64,000 nt of DNA from Fragilaria crotonensis. Its lineage: Eukaryota > Bacillariophyta > Fragilariophyceae > Fragilariales > Fragilariaceae. The stretch lies in assembly GCA_022925895.1 (NCBI GenBank), contig JAKSYS010000017.1, positions 182,797 through 246,796 of the forward strand, given 5' to 3'. The notes under the pieces were generated by a model, which saw only the letters and a program-made list of their open reading frames with translations, was not told the DNA's origin and did no database searches. The translations under genes were made by a program, and so were the position numbers. This document shows, piece by piece, positions 1 to 10,628 of this stretch; position 1 is the stretch's first letter; each line of letters starts with the position of its first letter.

Positions 1-400
1 GACATTCATTGCGTGGATAATGTACCAGGTGTTTATTCTTTGCACTGCAATTGATGTTTTCTGCAATGATTCCTGAAGTTCTGGCAAGCCCCTCGTGCTT
101 AAGCGGATTCCATATCATTGGGTGCTGGGGTACATCTCTGTCACATGATGCACCTTTTTGATGACCGTTGAATTCAGGAATTACTTAAATGGTGTTAATT
201 ACTTTCCATAAGGTTCCTCCTTAGAATTCCTCCTTTTCTTTCCATGGATGAAAAAGAGGTTTCTGTGTTCTTGTGTGTGCAATGTAAAAGTGATTCATTA
301 GAACAAGCTTGTCTTGTAATACCTTGCTCCTATGCTCCTCATCATGGGGATTCCTATGCTAAACGGCTTGACGTGTGTATTCCAGGAACGGAGGATCCGA
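1..400. other. Left-edge sequence, no gene seen
   Basis: I see no protein-like reading frame or RNA gene here. The small open frame beginning at 244 has no recognisable composition and runs into the TIR element that begins near 402. Confidence 0.5.
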
Positions 401-401
401 T

Positions 402-996
402 TAGAATGCAAGGAAATGACGTCGAGCCGTACTCGTACCAGAATCAGCCAGGGATGTGAAAAACCACCGATCCCGATTTTCGCCGAGATGGTTTTTTAAA
501 AAAACACCAAAAAACACCTAAAAAACACTAGTCTTTTTTGCACGGTCGGGTCTTTATTTCTACATTCATTTTGCTTGATATTGGACCCAAAATTCTACGT
601 TGGATGCTTGCAATAACACCAAAGCAATTGTTCATTAACATATTTACATCCTTGTTCAACCTTTTTGTAGTTTGCAACAGCATATCTGAATGAGGAGAAG
701 TTTGAAACTGTGTACTGTAGTATTGTTAAGTGATACAGTAACATGTATACAGTGGCATGCAGTATACAGTACTGCGTCATCACGTACGAACTCTTTGAAA
801 AAGTACCTTTTTAGCTCGAAAATAAAAAACCACCGCCATCCAAAACGTGGTGGTTTTTTGAATGAAAACCAGAAAAAACCACTCAGCAAAAAACACCTGC
901 CTGCCAACTCTGGAATCAGCACATGCTCTCCCTATGTTACTGTCTTACTGGAGTACTGTATGACCGTAGGTAGTACGTTCATTTCCTTGCATTCTA
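402..996. mobile_element. TIR element, about 0.6 kb, TTAGAATGCA ends
   Basis: The left end (from 401) reads TTAGAATGCAAGGAAATGA. The right end (979-997) is its exact reverse complement, ending in TGCATTCTAA. If the TA at 402-403 and 995-996 is the target duplication, the element is 404-994 (591 bp), as in Tc1/mariner-like MITEs. The interior is poor in coding sequence. It contains poly-A/T tracts, 'aaaaaacacc' repeats and an inner inverted 'ccacc...ggtgg' motif near 465-515 and 825-860, perhaps a nested insertion. A shorter relative lies at 63219-63360. No transposase is visible, so it is probably non-autonomous. Confidence 0.65.
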
Positions 997-1298
997 ATCA
1001 AAATGTGGTACAAGTACCAGTACTCGTTCTACAGGGTATCAGGAACCTACGGTACAAGTACTCAGTATCCAGTACGAAAGGTCGACACACTCTTGTCAAA
1101 AGAACAGCAATTCAGCAAGGACAACGACATGTACAAATGACAAGTATTTCCTTCTATTAGATATATAAGTTATCGAACTCCTTCGATGCATCTTTCTGTT
1201 GCCTGGATACACACATGCGTAACATCGAACTACTTCTAGACGTACAAGTAGTAGTTCTGAATAATAATAAAAAAAGGTGTGTTCCCAAGTTTGTGTTC

Positions 1299-1985
1299 TT
1301 ACGATGGTGGTGGCAAATCCGCAAACCATTCCTCCGATCCTCCTTCGTAGCACAAGATTTCTCGAATGTAGGAGTTAAAAGCCAAATACTTGGCCGCAAG
1401 CTTGGAAGTTTCCTTATCTCCCACCACAATCAAGCGTTCATGGGCTTCGACATAATCAAATCCGTACTGATCATAGAATTCATCATCATCATCAATGTTG
1501 TGGAATGGGTGTTCTTCTCGTATTTTGGAATATGGAAAGGAGTACGTATGAGGGGTGAACTTTCCAGTCTTCTCGACTTCTTCTGGTTCACGAACATCCA
1601 CAACCACGAGTCCGGTGGGAGCTCTGCCCTTACTTTCAAAGGCTTCTAAATACAAGAGCAACTTGTCTTCATCAATGAAGGTGACAATGTTCTCCACCAT
1701 TTCATCCGTCACGAGAGAGTAATCCAAATTGCGCATCTTTTCAAACATGCTGTCGGTAGTACCAAAGTGTAGCTTTTCACCAGTTTCATCGTGAACGTAG
1801 TTGATTTCGAGTGGACTGCTGGGGTACAAATCCTTGGCAACCTTGAGGTTCAGGGCTGTTGTGGATAATGTGGCGACATTCTGTCCGCTCTTCTTGACAA
1901 TGGTGGGATTGAGGGTAAATGCAATGCAATTGCTGCTGCTGTTACCAGTCAAGGAAACAACGAGAGCGATCAAGGAGAGTTTCAT
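1299..1985 (-). CDS. Rhodanese-like domain protein, probably plastid-targeted
   Basis: A 228-residue single-exon protein. It opens with a hydrophobic signal-like segment (residues 1-22) followed by CIAF-TLNP, which resembles the 'AF' cleavage motif of diatom bipartite plastid presequences. Residues about 125-225 look like a rhodanese domain: a VVDVREPEE strand-turn, then LIVVGDKETSKLAAKYL and a final EGGSEEWF. In active rhodaneses the loop after the 'IVV' strand begins with the catalytic Cys; here the position reads Gly-Asp, so sulfur transfer is unlikely and a binding or scaffold role in the plastid is inferred. The gene diverges from the DUF3611 gene, which is also plastid-type. The start is the only Met that includes the presequence. 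The family call is fairly secure; the exact role is unknown. Confidence 0.75.
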   Translation of the reverse strand: MKLSLIALVVSLTGNSSSNCIAFTLNPTIVKKSGQNVATLSTTALNLKVAKDLYPSSPLEINYVHDETGEKLHFGTTDSMFEKMRNLDYSLVTDEMVENIVTFIDEDKLLLYLEAFESKGRAPTGLVVVDVREPEEVEKTGKFTPHTYSFPYSKIREEHPFHNIDDDDEFYDQYGFDYVEAHERLIVVGDKETSKLAAKYLAFNSYIREILCYEGGSEEWFADLPPPS

Positions 1986-2709
1986 CGTGAGGCAGTGGTC
2001 AGGTTTATGGAACTGTGGCGAATATCAAGAGACTCGTGTGCAACATTTGAATTCAATTGGACGTGTGGGTTTGTACTTGGAGTAGTACACTTTCCTACTT
2101 GGAGTACAGTACAGGTACGGATTACTCAGTACTTTTACTCTGTGCTCATGCCACCGAAAAATAAGAGAATTTGGCAATGGACGAATCAGGGACCAACACA
2201 GATATGCTGACATCCCTCCCTGTCAAAATTCCGAATAATCAACAGCTGGTGCGAAAAAAGAAGCTTCTGGAAGGAATCATCGGTCCATGGTCCATGGGCT
2301 CTGTCACCTTACAGTATGTACTGAGTATTCCGAGTACTGGAGTACTGTGAAATATGTAACAGTACCGCTGCCGATTGCCGACTGCCGGCTTTGCTCCCTG
2401 CTCAGTGCGCGCTGCTAACAGGTGACGCATGATATCTTTAAGAGTTGAGTCGAGTCGGTCGAAGATCCAAGTTTGATCAAGGTTATAGTAGTAGTGTAGC
2501 TTATCGTAGCGGTACAGTACTATATGGATGTACGCGTATCGTACTGTCGACTGTCGGCCGTCTGATGTCTGATGCCAACAGCCAACAACGATGGGCTTCT
2601 CATTTCCTCCACAACGCAGTTGATGAGTTCCAAGTTCAAACGTGTAACGTGCTGATAGCTGTCGATCGCAATTCTCAATTGTACAATTGTATCAGTACCG
2701 ATCATTACC
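1986..2709. promoter_or_regulatory. Shared upstream region of two divergent plastid-type genes
   Basis: This 724-bp gap separates the starts of the rhodanese-like gene (-) and the DUF3611 gene (+), so it should hold both promoters. It is rich in GTAC-containing words such as AGTACTGT and GGAGTACT. I see no TATA box or other element I can name with confidence. Confidence 0.4.
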
Positions 2710-3600
2710 ATGAGGACTCCTTGTGTTCCGTCGCTGATAATCGCTCTGTTTCTTCTCATCTCTCCTAGTTCCATTGCAGCCTTCCAGATACCTGTATCTT
2801 GTACACATGCATCATCGAGTTTCCAGTCAAGTCCATTCTGGAAAAGGACCAGTCGTTCGTTTCAGCCATTGGAACCATGGCAATCACAATCTCAAGGACA
2901 ATCACAAGTACAAGATCGAGCAAACACTAAATCACATGACTCATTTCCATTGCGCATGTCCGACGATCGAGAAGCAGAAGTGGAAGTCGATGATCTCATT
3001 TTGGAAACTTCCAAGACATTACATCGAATAAGTTGGTTGTCTTGGTGGTCTCAAGTTATTCTGACAGTGGTTAGTTCCATTACTCTCATTTTTGCTCGCA
3101 ATGTCATTCGTGCTGGCATAAACACAAGCAGCACCAAGGCCATTGTGGGAGGGAGTGGAGAAGGGTTGTTGGTTGCTGGATCGGGACTGCTAGTGTCATT
3201 GTTATCCATTGTTTGGACCTGGGGTGGTGCTCGTCTCGCGAAACGACTTGTCAACAAGAAGGACACGCGACGCATTGCTGCCGCCAACATGATTCGACGT
3301 GAAATATCGGTGGGTGTGACACTCAATCTGTTGGGAATGGCATTGGCACTCGTCGGTGCCGAACAAATTGTTGGCTCGCTCGCAGTCAAAGTTTTGACCC
3401 AACAGGGTGTCTTTGGTGGTGTGGACCGAGTGGCGGTACAAACACTGCAACCACTCGACATTTTGGTGGTGCAGGGGAATACCAACACACTCCTTTCACA
3501 TTTTTGTAGTCTTGTGGCACTCTTGTATCAGACCCACCTGGTTCGACATTTGGATCCGCCTTCGACGGAAGGTGATGAACGAAAGAGATTAACGTCGTGA
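2710..3600 (+). CDS. DUF3611 family membrane protein, probably plastid
   Basis: A 296-residue single-exon protein. Residues 1-24 form a signal peptide ending in IAAF-QIP, the diatom plastid 'AF' motif, followed by a Ser/Arg-rich transit-like stretch. The mature part has about four hydrophobic segments (roughly residues 105-130, 145-172, 198-225, 255-275). The wording RISWLSWWSQVILTVVSS and the closing NTNTLLSHFCSLVALLYQ are typical of DUF3611, a family of cyanobacteria and plastids with no established biochemical role. It converges with the amidase gene (3' ends 110 bp apart). Targeting to a plastid membrane is inferred from the presequence. Confidence 0.75.
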   Translation: MRTPCVPSLIIALFLLISPSSIAAFQIPVSCTHASSSFQSSPFWKRTSRSFQPLEPWQSQSQGQSQVQDRANTKSHDSFPLRMSDDREAEVEVDDLILETSKTLHRISWLSWWSQVILTVVSSITLIFARNVIRAGINTSSTKAIVGGSGEGLLVAGSGLLVSLLSIVWTWGGARLAKRLVNKKDTRRIAAANMIRREISVGVTLNLLGMALALVGAEQIVGSLAVKVLTQQGVFGGVDRVAVQTLQPLDILVVQGNTNTLLSHFCSLVALLYQTHLVRHLDPPSTEGDERKRLTS

Positions 3601-3710
3601 TTTGCTATTTTAGGACACACAACTATATGTAGCTACAACTAGATGAACACATGATAATCAACAGCTCACAAACAGACAGCGTACACGTGCTAATTACGAT
3701 TTTCAAAAAA

Positions 3711-5126
3711 CTATTCCAAATTCAATTCATGAGTCAATTCCTCCAAGTCTTCCAATTCATCAATCGGAGGTGGAATGCCAGCGACCGGGCAGCAACGAAC
3801 GCCAATCGTAGATCGAGTAATCTTTTCCACCATACGTTGGGCCTCCAACGGGTCAGTCACCCACGTATTGTAAAACTCAAATGGACATTCGGCAATTCCC
3901 TTGTCACCATCGCCATTGGCATAAACGCCAGTGTAACCACTAAATATTCATGTGGTTAGAGGCACAAAGCAAAAAAAAAACGTGAGGTATGAGTGACGAC
4001 AAGACCAGACTATGGACGCATTCAAAAACATAAACACACGTACCGATGCAACAATTTGAAAAGTTGATTCTGACTCTGATCATTGGCACGAGCATCACGA
4101 ATTCCAGAAATGCTGAGTTGAGCATATTGAATACCATTAATTTCCGTTCCACATTCACCCAACGTCCGACCATCACACCCAATCACGGCCGAATGTCCAA
4201 AGTACGTGTACACACCATCAAATCCGGCCGCATTGGCGACGGCAACGTAGACATTGTTGCACCATGCCATGCACTTGCTCACCATGACTTGCTGTTCCTT
4301 GGCGGGGTACATGTACCCCTGAGGACGGATGACCAATTCGGCACCGCGCATGGCACAATCTCTCCAAATTTCAGGATAATTGCCATCGTCACAAATAATC
4401 ATGGACACTTTCATACCCTTGGGGCCGTCCACGACCGATGTCCCGAGATTGCCTGGAGTCCACCCTTCAATCGGGGTCCACGGGAGCAATTTACGATACT
4501 TTTGGACGATTTCACCTTGATCATTAATCAACACCAACGTATTGTAGGGATTCTTCTTGGGATGTTCTTCGTGCTGTTCACCGGTGAGTGAAAAGACACC
4601 CCAAACACCCGCCTCCTTGCACGCTTCTCCAAACATGTCCGTCAGAGGTCCGGGGATGGTACAGGCAGTATCAAACATTTCTTGACGATCGTACATGATC
4701 CCCATGGTACTGTACTCGGGAAATACAATCAAATCCATGCCGGGAAGTCCCACCTTGGTCCCCTTGACAATCTCACAAATCTTTTCCGCATTTGCCATGA
4801 CATCCTCGTTGGTGTGCAAACGTGGCATGGGATACTTGAGTGTGTGTAGTATGAACAAGGAGTTTAGGAGATGAGACAAGTGTTCCAAGATGCAGGCATT
4901 TGAGAGATGTCATAATGTTGGAACCTACCTGGAAGACGCAGACACCGACAGTATCTGTGTTTTGTATTTCATGGAAAGTTGCGAGTAGCGAGTTGTGAGT
5001 TGCCGGGAAACGAATGTCGAATCTCACAAGCGGAGGTTAACATCACATTAACGATCAGTAATTTGTGGTCACGGAATCAACTGGAAACCTACCTGGGGAA
5101 CTGGAGATATCACCATGGCGAGACAT
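3711..5126 (-). CDS. amiE: Aliphatic amidase, nitrilase superfamily, four exons
   Basis: Hydrolyses short aliphatic amides to the acid and ammonia. The ORF is interrupted by GT-AG introns. Exons (minus strand) are 5093-5126, 4929-4954, 4044-4834 and 3711-3939, with introns of 138, 94 and 104 nt. Joining them keeps frame and gives 359 residues, close to the bacterial AmiE length (about 346). The start [16 protein letters not shown] matches the known AmiE N-terminus, which fixes the tiny first exon. The catalytic set is visible: Glu60 in FPEYS, Lys135 in KYRKLLPW, Glu143 in PIEGW and Cys168 in [21 protein letters not shown]-type and [12 protein letters not shown] segments are also present. No targeting sequence is seen, so it is probably cytosolic. 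Strong similarity to the bacterial enzyme suggests an old transfer, now carrying introns. The exon model is inferred from frame and motif continuity. Confidence 0.88.
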
Positions 5127-5807
5127 GGTAGTTGTGGCAAAGTAGCAATGGCGAGAAGCTCACAATGCGTCCTTGTTGAAAGGCAATCGTAACCTGTTTT
5201 TCACAAAAGGCACTGTACCAAGTACCAGTCCTCGGTGTTCTGTGTACATGTCTATGAGGATTCATCACTGCAATAAAGATCCAAAGCATCGTACAGATTT
5301 CTTTTTCGCAAGATCCGGCCTTAGTCACAAACCTTTATCATCTTCCTGAACAATTATCGGAAGATTGGAGTTTTTCCGAGTGCTTGTTCATAGAGGGTTT
5401 GCTCATTCTTGGTCTTGGATTAGACCACAATAAACTGTACTGCAGTACAACTGTACCTGGTACCAGGTAGTACTCGAGCAGAGCTTGCCGCAAGTCTCGT
5501 GAAGATCCACATGCCTTCTTTATGTCCCGTAGACTTGTCGTACTTGTACCACTCCGAATAAAATATTGTATGTATCATACATGTAACATACTGCCATGTT
5601 GCATGTAATGCACCCGTACATACAACTTGGCGCGGAATTTTGAATTGTTCCAACTCGCAACAACTCCCGCGCAAACCAGAGATCATTTCGATGATTCATG
5701 TTCATACACCAAAAACAATTCCTACTTCACACAGTCATTTCTACTGCAAGAAAGTGAACGCCCAGAACCATCGTGCAGTATATCGCACATAGCATTTCGT
5801 CATTGCC
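5127..5807. other. Intergenic, amidase to pRiA4b-like gene
   Basis: No convincing gene. The stretch contains the upstream regions of both neighbours and dense GTAC words near 5210-5240 and 5438-5480, including the palindromic GGTACCAGGTAGTACT. Confidence 0.45.
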
Positions 5808-6994
5808 ATGGAAGAACCAGGAGTTCGTCGCAGATTCGAAGCCATTGATACCAACGCCAATGTCAGCGACAATGACAATGCCATGGCGGACCAAGCGTCA
5901 GCTTCAGCTCCAGCTGCCAAAAAGGCAAAAACTGCCCCGCGCATTTTGACCTTTAAAGTCCACGATTCTCCTGTCAAAGTACAAGTTCTCTCCACGCAGA
6001 CCCTGTACGATTTAGTCGATATTCTTTGTCGCGAAACGACGATTGGTGCAGGCGAATCCGTCGATGATCACATGTGGAAAATTACTCTACCGGGAGGGAA
6101 AGTCTACGAATCGGAACATGTTCCTTGTCAATCGAAACTTCGTGCCAACAAGACATTGCTTTCGGATTTGGATCTGGTGCCGAAAAAGTCCACCATGACG
6201 TTGCATTACGACTATGGTGACTTTTGGGAATACGAAATCACTTGCGAGGAAACGAATCAAGATGACAACAACTCTAGTCATGACGATCCCATCATCATTG
6301 ACGAATCCTTGTTTCCTCGTCGCAAACCAGCAGCTGTGCCCAAGGGATTTATTCTATATGAAACTCAGCAAGTCGATCTTAATGTTCTGTTCCCAACCTT
6401 TAACAAATGGGTGTTTCAAGGTGGTCGTACCGCGGAATTGAATCTCTTTCAGCCCGGTCGAAAACAAAATTTTGGATTTGTCGAACGAGGATCTCGTCAT
6501 ATGCTGTATCTCCCCTGCAAAGCCGGAAATGATTTGTCTGAATATCTCCATTGTTTCGACGTGGCCGCCAAACGCAAACACGGTGGCATGACCAATTGGT
6601 TCAGCGTGGTGGTCTTACCCAAGGAACATTCCGCCACATTGGCGAATCGATACTCTCGCGATTTAGAAGCGGGATTCATTGAAATGAGAGTGGCCTCCTT
6701 TCCTCCAACCATGCCACTCATCAATTCGGCTTTTCCAAACTCGCTGCATTTGCTGGATATCTCAAGGATAAAAAGATTCCTCGAGGATGGTTGACCTACA
6801 AAAACAATACCTTGCGTCTCTGTTCCGGTACTTCACACACTCCCAAGTCCAACGCGCCCAAGGGAACAGCATTTGATGGCATTGATCAACACAATCCAAT
6901 CGGTGACTCGTCCATTCTCTATCAGATGGATGTGGAAATTGACTCCCTTCATCGCTTGTTTTGTGTGGCGGAGGGGTTGTTGCAGAAACGTTGA
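5808..6994 (+). CDS. pRiA4b ORF-3-like domain protein with an apparent frame break
   Basis: The first frame gives 328 residues. After a charged, Ala-rich leader (to about residue 43), residues 44-150 resemble the pRiA4b ORF-3 (IS1096 ORF3-like) domain: DHMWKITLPGG, then LHYDYGDFWEYEIT, the acidic 'YDFGD-W-H-I' signature. Such domains are often found in plasmid or transposon ORFs and as stand-alone eukaryotic proteins of unknown role. From about 6700 the protein-like signal moves to the next frame (KLAAFAGYLKDKKIPRGW..., ending at 6994). A real 1-nt deletion, a sequence error, or a poorly formed 77-nt GT-AG intron (6690-6766) could explain it. Without correction the last third is lost. Function unknown. 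Confidence 0.6.
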
Positions 6995-8015
6995 TGAGCA
7001 AGGGCTGGTTGGAACAGAGTATATGCTCATTTATAATCAAGGACCTGCCAGTAAGGGTGTTTAGTTCATCAAGTAGATAAAAAAGGTTGGGCGTAGTACA
7101 CATAACGCGTCACTTGGAAATAGGAGTAAAATCCAAATTCTTTGTTGTGATGATAAAGCCCGAGCTCGTCGACAAATGTAGTGACATAGCAAAGAACATT
7201 AAAGTTCCTGGCCCTTGATTGCATTCGCCATTAGCATCATTCTGATTGCCTACTCCGAATTCCAAGAACCATTCCAGTTCCGAGCATTAGTGTTCCAAGT
7301 TGTAAGTATGAGAAGTGCCTAACGCTACCACAGTTTGTCCGATACTCGTAGTACGATTCAAGTACGTACTGAGGATATCGGACGCTTCCGAACTGCGTTG
7401 CACGCAGGCGAAAGCCTGTCGAAGCGTGATAAGTTTCTCGTCGATGTGTTCCATGGTCGTCTGACGTCACCTACCATTTCTATGATATGATGCTTCCACA
7501 AATACGGTAGGATGACGTACTTGATGACAGAAGTACAATACCGGGGTACTACTACACGGTATTCGGAATACTGTACTAGCTTGTGACGCGATTATGTCAC
7601 AGCACGGAAATGCATTAGGAGGTTAGGCTTGATCCGACCCTTGTTGACGCGATGATGTCATTCAAATTCCACCCAATGGTATTGGAGATGAAGGTTGACA
7701 TTTGACATCCTTGTTCTTTAATGCTTCGATGTGAGGACAGACTCGTTTCAACTCGACAGGCATCGCCGTATGGAGCTTTTGGAGTTTTTGCAACTACGTA
7801 CCACCGTAGGACATGCGCCGATGCGATCAATCTAGAAAAGATGCTACCGACGTAGTTGCACCCATCGAGGCTAAGATGTTGCTAATACTCGTGCAATCAT
7901 GAATCTCTAGAATCTTACTCAAGAGAAGCTAACTTGATGCGTTGCGTTAAACCGTGAGTGCCCGAAGCACTTGTTCATGTGTAGATGTAGACCAGGACAT
8001 GGCCGTTTGATGCAG
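6995..8015. other. Intergenic, 1.0 kb, no gene seen
   Basis: Only short open frames without family features are present. GTAC-rich words occur around 7350-7375 and 7515-7580. The stretch lies between the 3' ends of the pRiA4b-like gene and the RGLE-family gene. Confidence 0.4.
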
Positions 8016-8645
8016 CTATGCCATTGGACTGCATTTGAGATTAATTTGTAAATCCATCCCACCGGAGCACATTGCATCGTCATTTGTAGAACTCTTTTCC
8101 GAAAAGTAAAGCCATCGCAACGACTGTTCCAGCTCGAAGAAGTTGGCAGCGGCGTCAGCAATTCCCATCTTGCGCGCAAATACTCGTGCCTTTTCCGTGG
8201 TTTGCTCCGAAATGTCGCGAAGTTTCTCGGCGCGTTCATCTGGTGAACAATCCTTTTCCAATTCTTGCGCCTCCAACACTAGCCGAATAGATTGTCTTTG
8301 TTCGTGACGTCGCTTCCTCCCTTCGACAACGTGGATCCTGCGTTCCAGTCCGCGACATGAGGAACAGTGACGAGACCATCGAATCAGCAGCTGTTGTGCA
8401 GCATCGCACTCGCTTCCGTTGTTATGTTTATCGCAAAGGTCTTGAAGAGAGCCGTCGAGAAGCCGCGCACGGCCGGAGCCCTGGAGCTGTCTCGACAGGA
8501 GTCTGCACGATTCCAAAATGTTTGTGTATTCGTCTGCGGAAAACCACATATTGGCACGATCTTGATGTGAAAGTTCACTTCTTGGACGCACTTCACACAC
8601 GACAACGTTCAGAAGCTCTTTATCAGCGAATCTTACACTCTTCAT
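8016..8645 (-). CDS. Small 'RGLE' family protein, copy A
   Basis: A 209-residue, charged, soluble protein of unknown function. It shares an order of motifs with the gene at 36654-37226: N-terminal MKSV-x-F, a W-F/Y segment near residue 34, a central RGLER, an Arg-rich helix, and ARKMGIADAAA (ARSMGIADEKA in the other gene). The shared MKSV start supports this initiation codon. I recall many similar short proteins in diatom genomes but know no function or Pfam name for them. No signal peptide or membrane segment. Predicted helices in the Arg/Glu-rich middle could mediate protein or nucleic-acid contacts, which is only a guess. Confidence 0.65.
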   Translation of the reverse strand: MKSVRFADKELLNVVVCEVRPRSELSHQDRANMWFSADEYTNILESCRLLSRQLQGSGRARLLDGSLQDLCDKHNNGSECDAAQQLLIRWSRHCSSCRGLERRIHVVEGRKRRHEQRQSIRLVLEAQELEKDCSPDERAEKLRDISEQTTEKARVFARKMGIADAAANFFELEQSLRWLYFSEKSSTNDDAMCSGGMDLQINLKCSPMA

Positions 8646-9275
8646 AACGAAGATGGGACGAATTACTGATGTGGAGTTTATAAGTTGCGGTTATCAAAGA
8701 CCGAAAACGGTGCTGAAAAGGAAAATTTATACCACAAGGGGGAGCCTGCTACTCTACTAGTAGATATATCTGAATGAATCGGAATTCATAAATCGGGAAT
8801 GACATTTCGAGCGACGTCCACTACTATCCTTCCTTTGTTCGTCCACTTCTGAAAACGAACGCAAACGAACAAAACAATCAGTCTGAGATACTTCATCTGT
8901 CTGTTTCACAAAGCATCTGGTATTGAATTCAATTTCTTCGATAACTATCATGATCACATACTTTCCGAACGACGAAATTAGTCATTGTCGAGTTTACATG
9001 AATGCTCAGTAGAGCCACAATAGGTGTCAAGGGTGGATATCAACTAAGAAAAAAATATGTACGTAAGAATTGCAGGGATATGTAGATCTTATGACCTTAG
9101 ATTGCACCTATTGTTGAGCCGTAGCGCTCTCGACTTCCATGTTACTTATGGGTTTCCCTGAGTCAATGGTCATTTCGTCAAACTGACTCAGAAATACTTA
9201 AATGCTGGAGTAATTCGGAGATGTCATGGTATAGGAATTGGAATTTATAACAACGGAAGAAATTTTGCAGGTGTG

Positions 9276-9730
9276 ACATGAGTCGTCATTAGTCGATCTG
9301 TACACGGTCACGTGTGACAAAAAAGGTCACTTTATCATATGTACCAATTACATGGAAGAGCGCAGTGCAGCACGTTGCATCCATAATTAATCCCGAACTC
9401 ATTAATACACCGCTTTCATTGGCTGCAGTTGACGTGATAAAATTTAGTCTTTCTTGACTTCTGAGTCCAGAGTACTATCCGGATCTCCGGAACTATGACA
9501 TGAGATGTCATTAATCCATCTGTACACGGTCACGGGTGACAAAAAGTCACTATATATGATATATCAAATGTACAGAGCACAGTCGCAGCACGTTACATCA
9601 ACCATAAATCCCGCACTCGACAGCATTGGTGCACCGCTTTTATTGGCTGCAGTTGACGTGATAAAATTTAGTCTTTCTTCACTTCTGAGTCCAGATCCAG
9701 AGTACTACTCGGACCTCCGGAATTGTGACA
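9276..9730. repeat. Two diverged direct repeats, about 225 bp each
   Basis: Unit 1 (about 9276-9496) and unit 2 (about 9497-9730) align along their length. Both begin GACATGAG..GTCATTA, include 'ctgtacacggtcacg.gtgacaaaaa', a block 'ggctgcagttgacgtgataa', and end at 'ctccggaa.t.tgaca'. They differ by substitutions and small indels, so the duplication is not recent. Confidence 0.8.
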
Positions 9731-10479
9731 AATGTCTTCGTTAAATCACGGAAACAACCCTTGCCCTTATGACAGAAGGCTCCGAAGGGTAAGGCGCTGG
9801 TACAGCTACGATAGTCGCCGTTCTACCTCTCTATGACGAGTAGTAGGCTGAGGAGGGGAAAGTCATCACCTCCTACCTTGCTGGTACTAGTAATGGTACT
9901 GTAACGCCTTTCCGAGTGGAAAATGAAATGCAAACGTTATGCTTCAAATAACCTTTTGGATATGTTTTAACCTTTTAAAATGATCCAGGTAATGCTTCAA
10001 ATAACCTGTTTTGTATGTTTATTATCAGAGAAGCCTGCACTGGGTGACCATGGGAATGACACACAAATTGGGTGACATAAGTGTATAATAAGGATAAGAT
10101 AAGTCGCCGCGTCCTTGAAATGTGGCAAGGCTGCAATGGGGAACAAATGACTGAAGATGGTGGCAACCTGCCAATAATTCTATGTATAAGCATTTTCTTG
10201 ACAACCAAGCAAAAAAGCATCCTACATACTACAGGGATATCTGTTTTATGTATAGTTACTATTTGACCGATTGCAATACTTCATCACGTGAATTCTGTTA
10301 TTCTTGTCTTTAACACGATACGACTTGTCCTCCATTATGTTTTTGATGCTATCTTTCTCATCAATTCTGGCTTCGGAATGTAAATCCTGTTCATGTTGCT
10401 TCAGCATAATTATTCAATAAGTATTTTTTGTTGATCACACATGAATTGCAAAGTAGCAACGTGAATTAATCAGCATTAC

Positions 10480-10628
10480 AAGTAAATTTGATGGCAATAA
10501 GAATAGCTACCTCTGAGTGTTGGTCCAACCCGAAAAAGCAGGATCAAGCAAGAAGTAAATTTGATGGCAATCATAGCTACTACTAATACCTCTGAGTGTT
10601 GGTCCAACCCAAAAAAGAAGGATCAAGC
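10480..10628. repeat. Tandem pair of about 72-76 bp units
   Basis: Each unit runs from 'agtaaatttgatggcaat' through 'cctctgagtgttggtccaac' to 'aggatcaagcaa'. Unit 2 has a short extra 'tactactaa' segment. Noncoding. Confidence 0.8.

Noticed and set aside
690-1160. 156-residue plus-strand open frame
   Set aside because: It lies mostly inside the 402-996 TIR element, crosses its end, and has no protein-family features.
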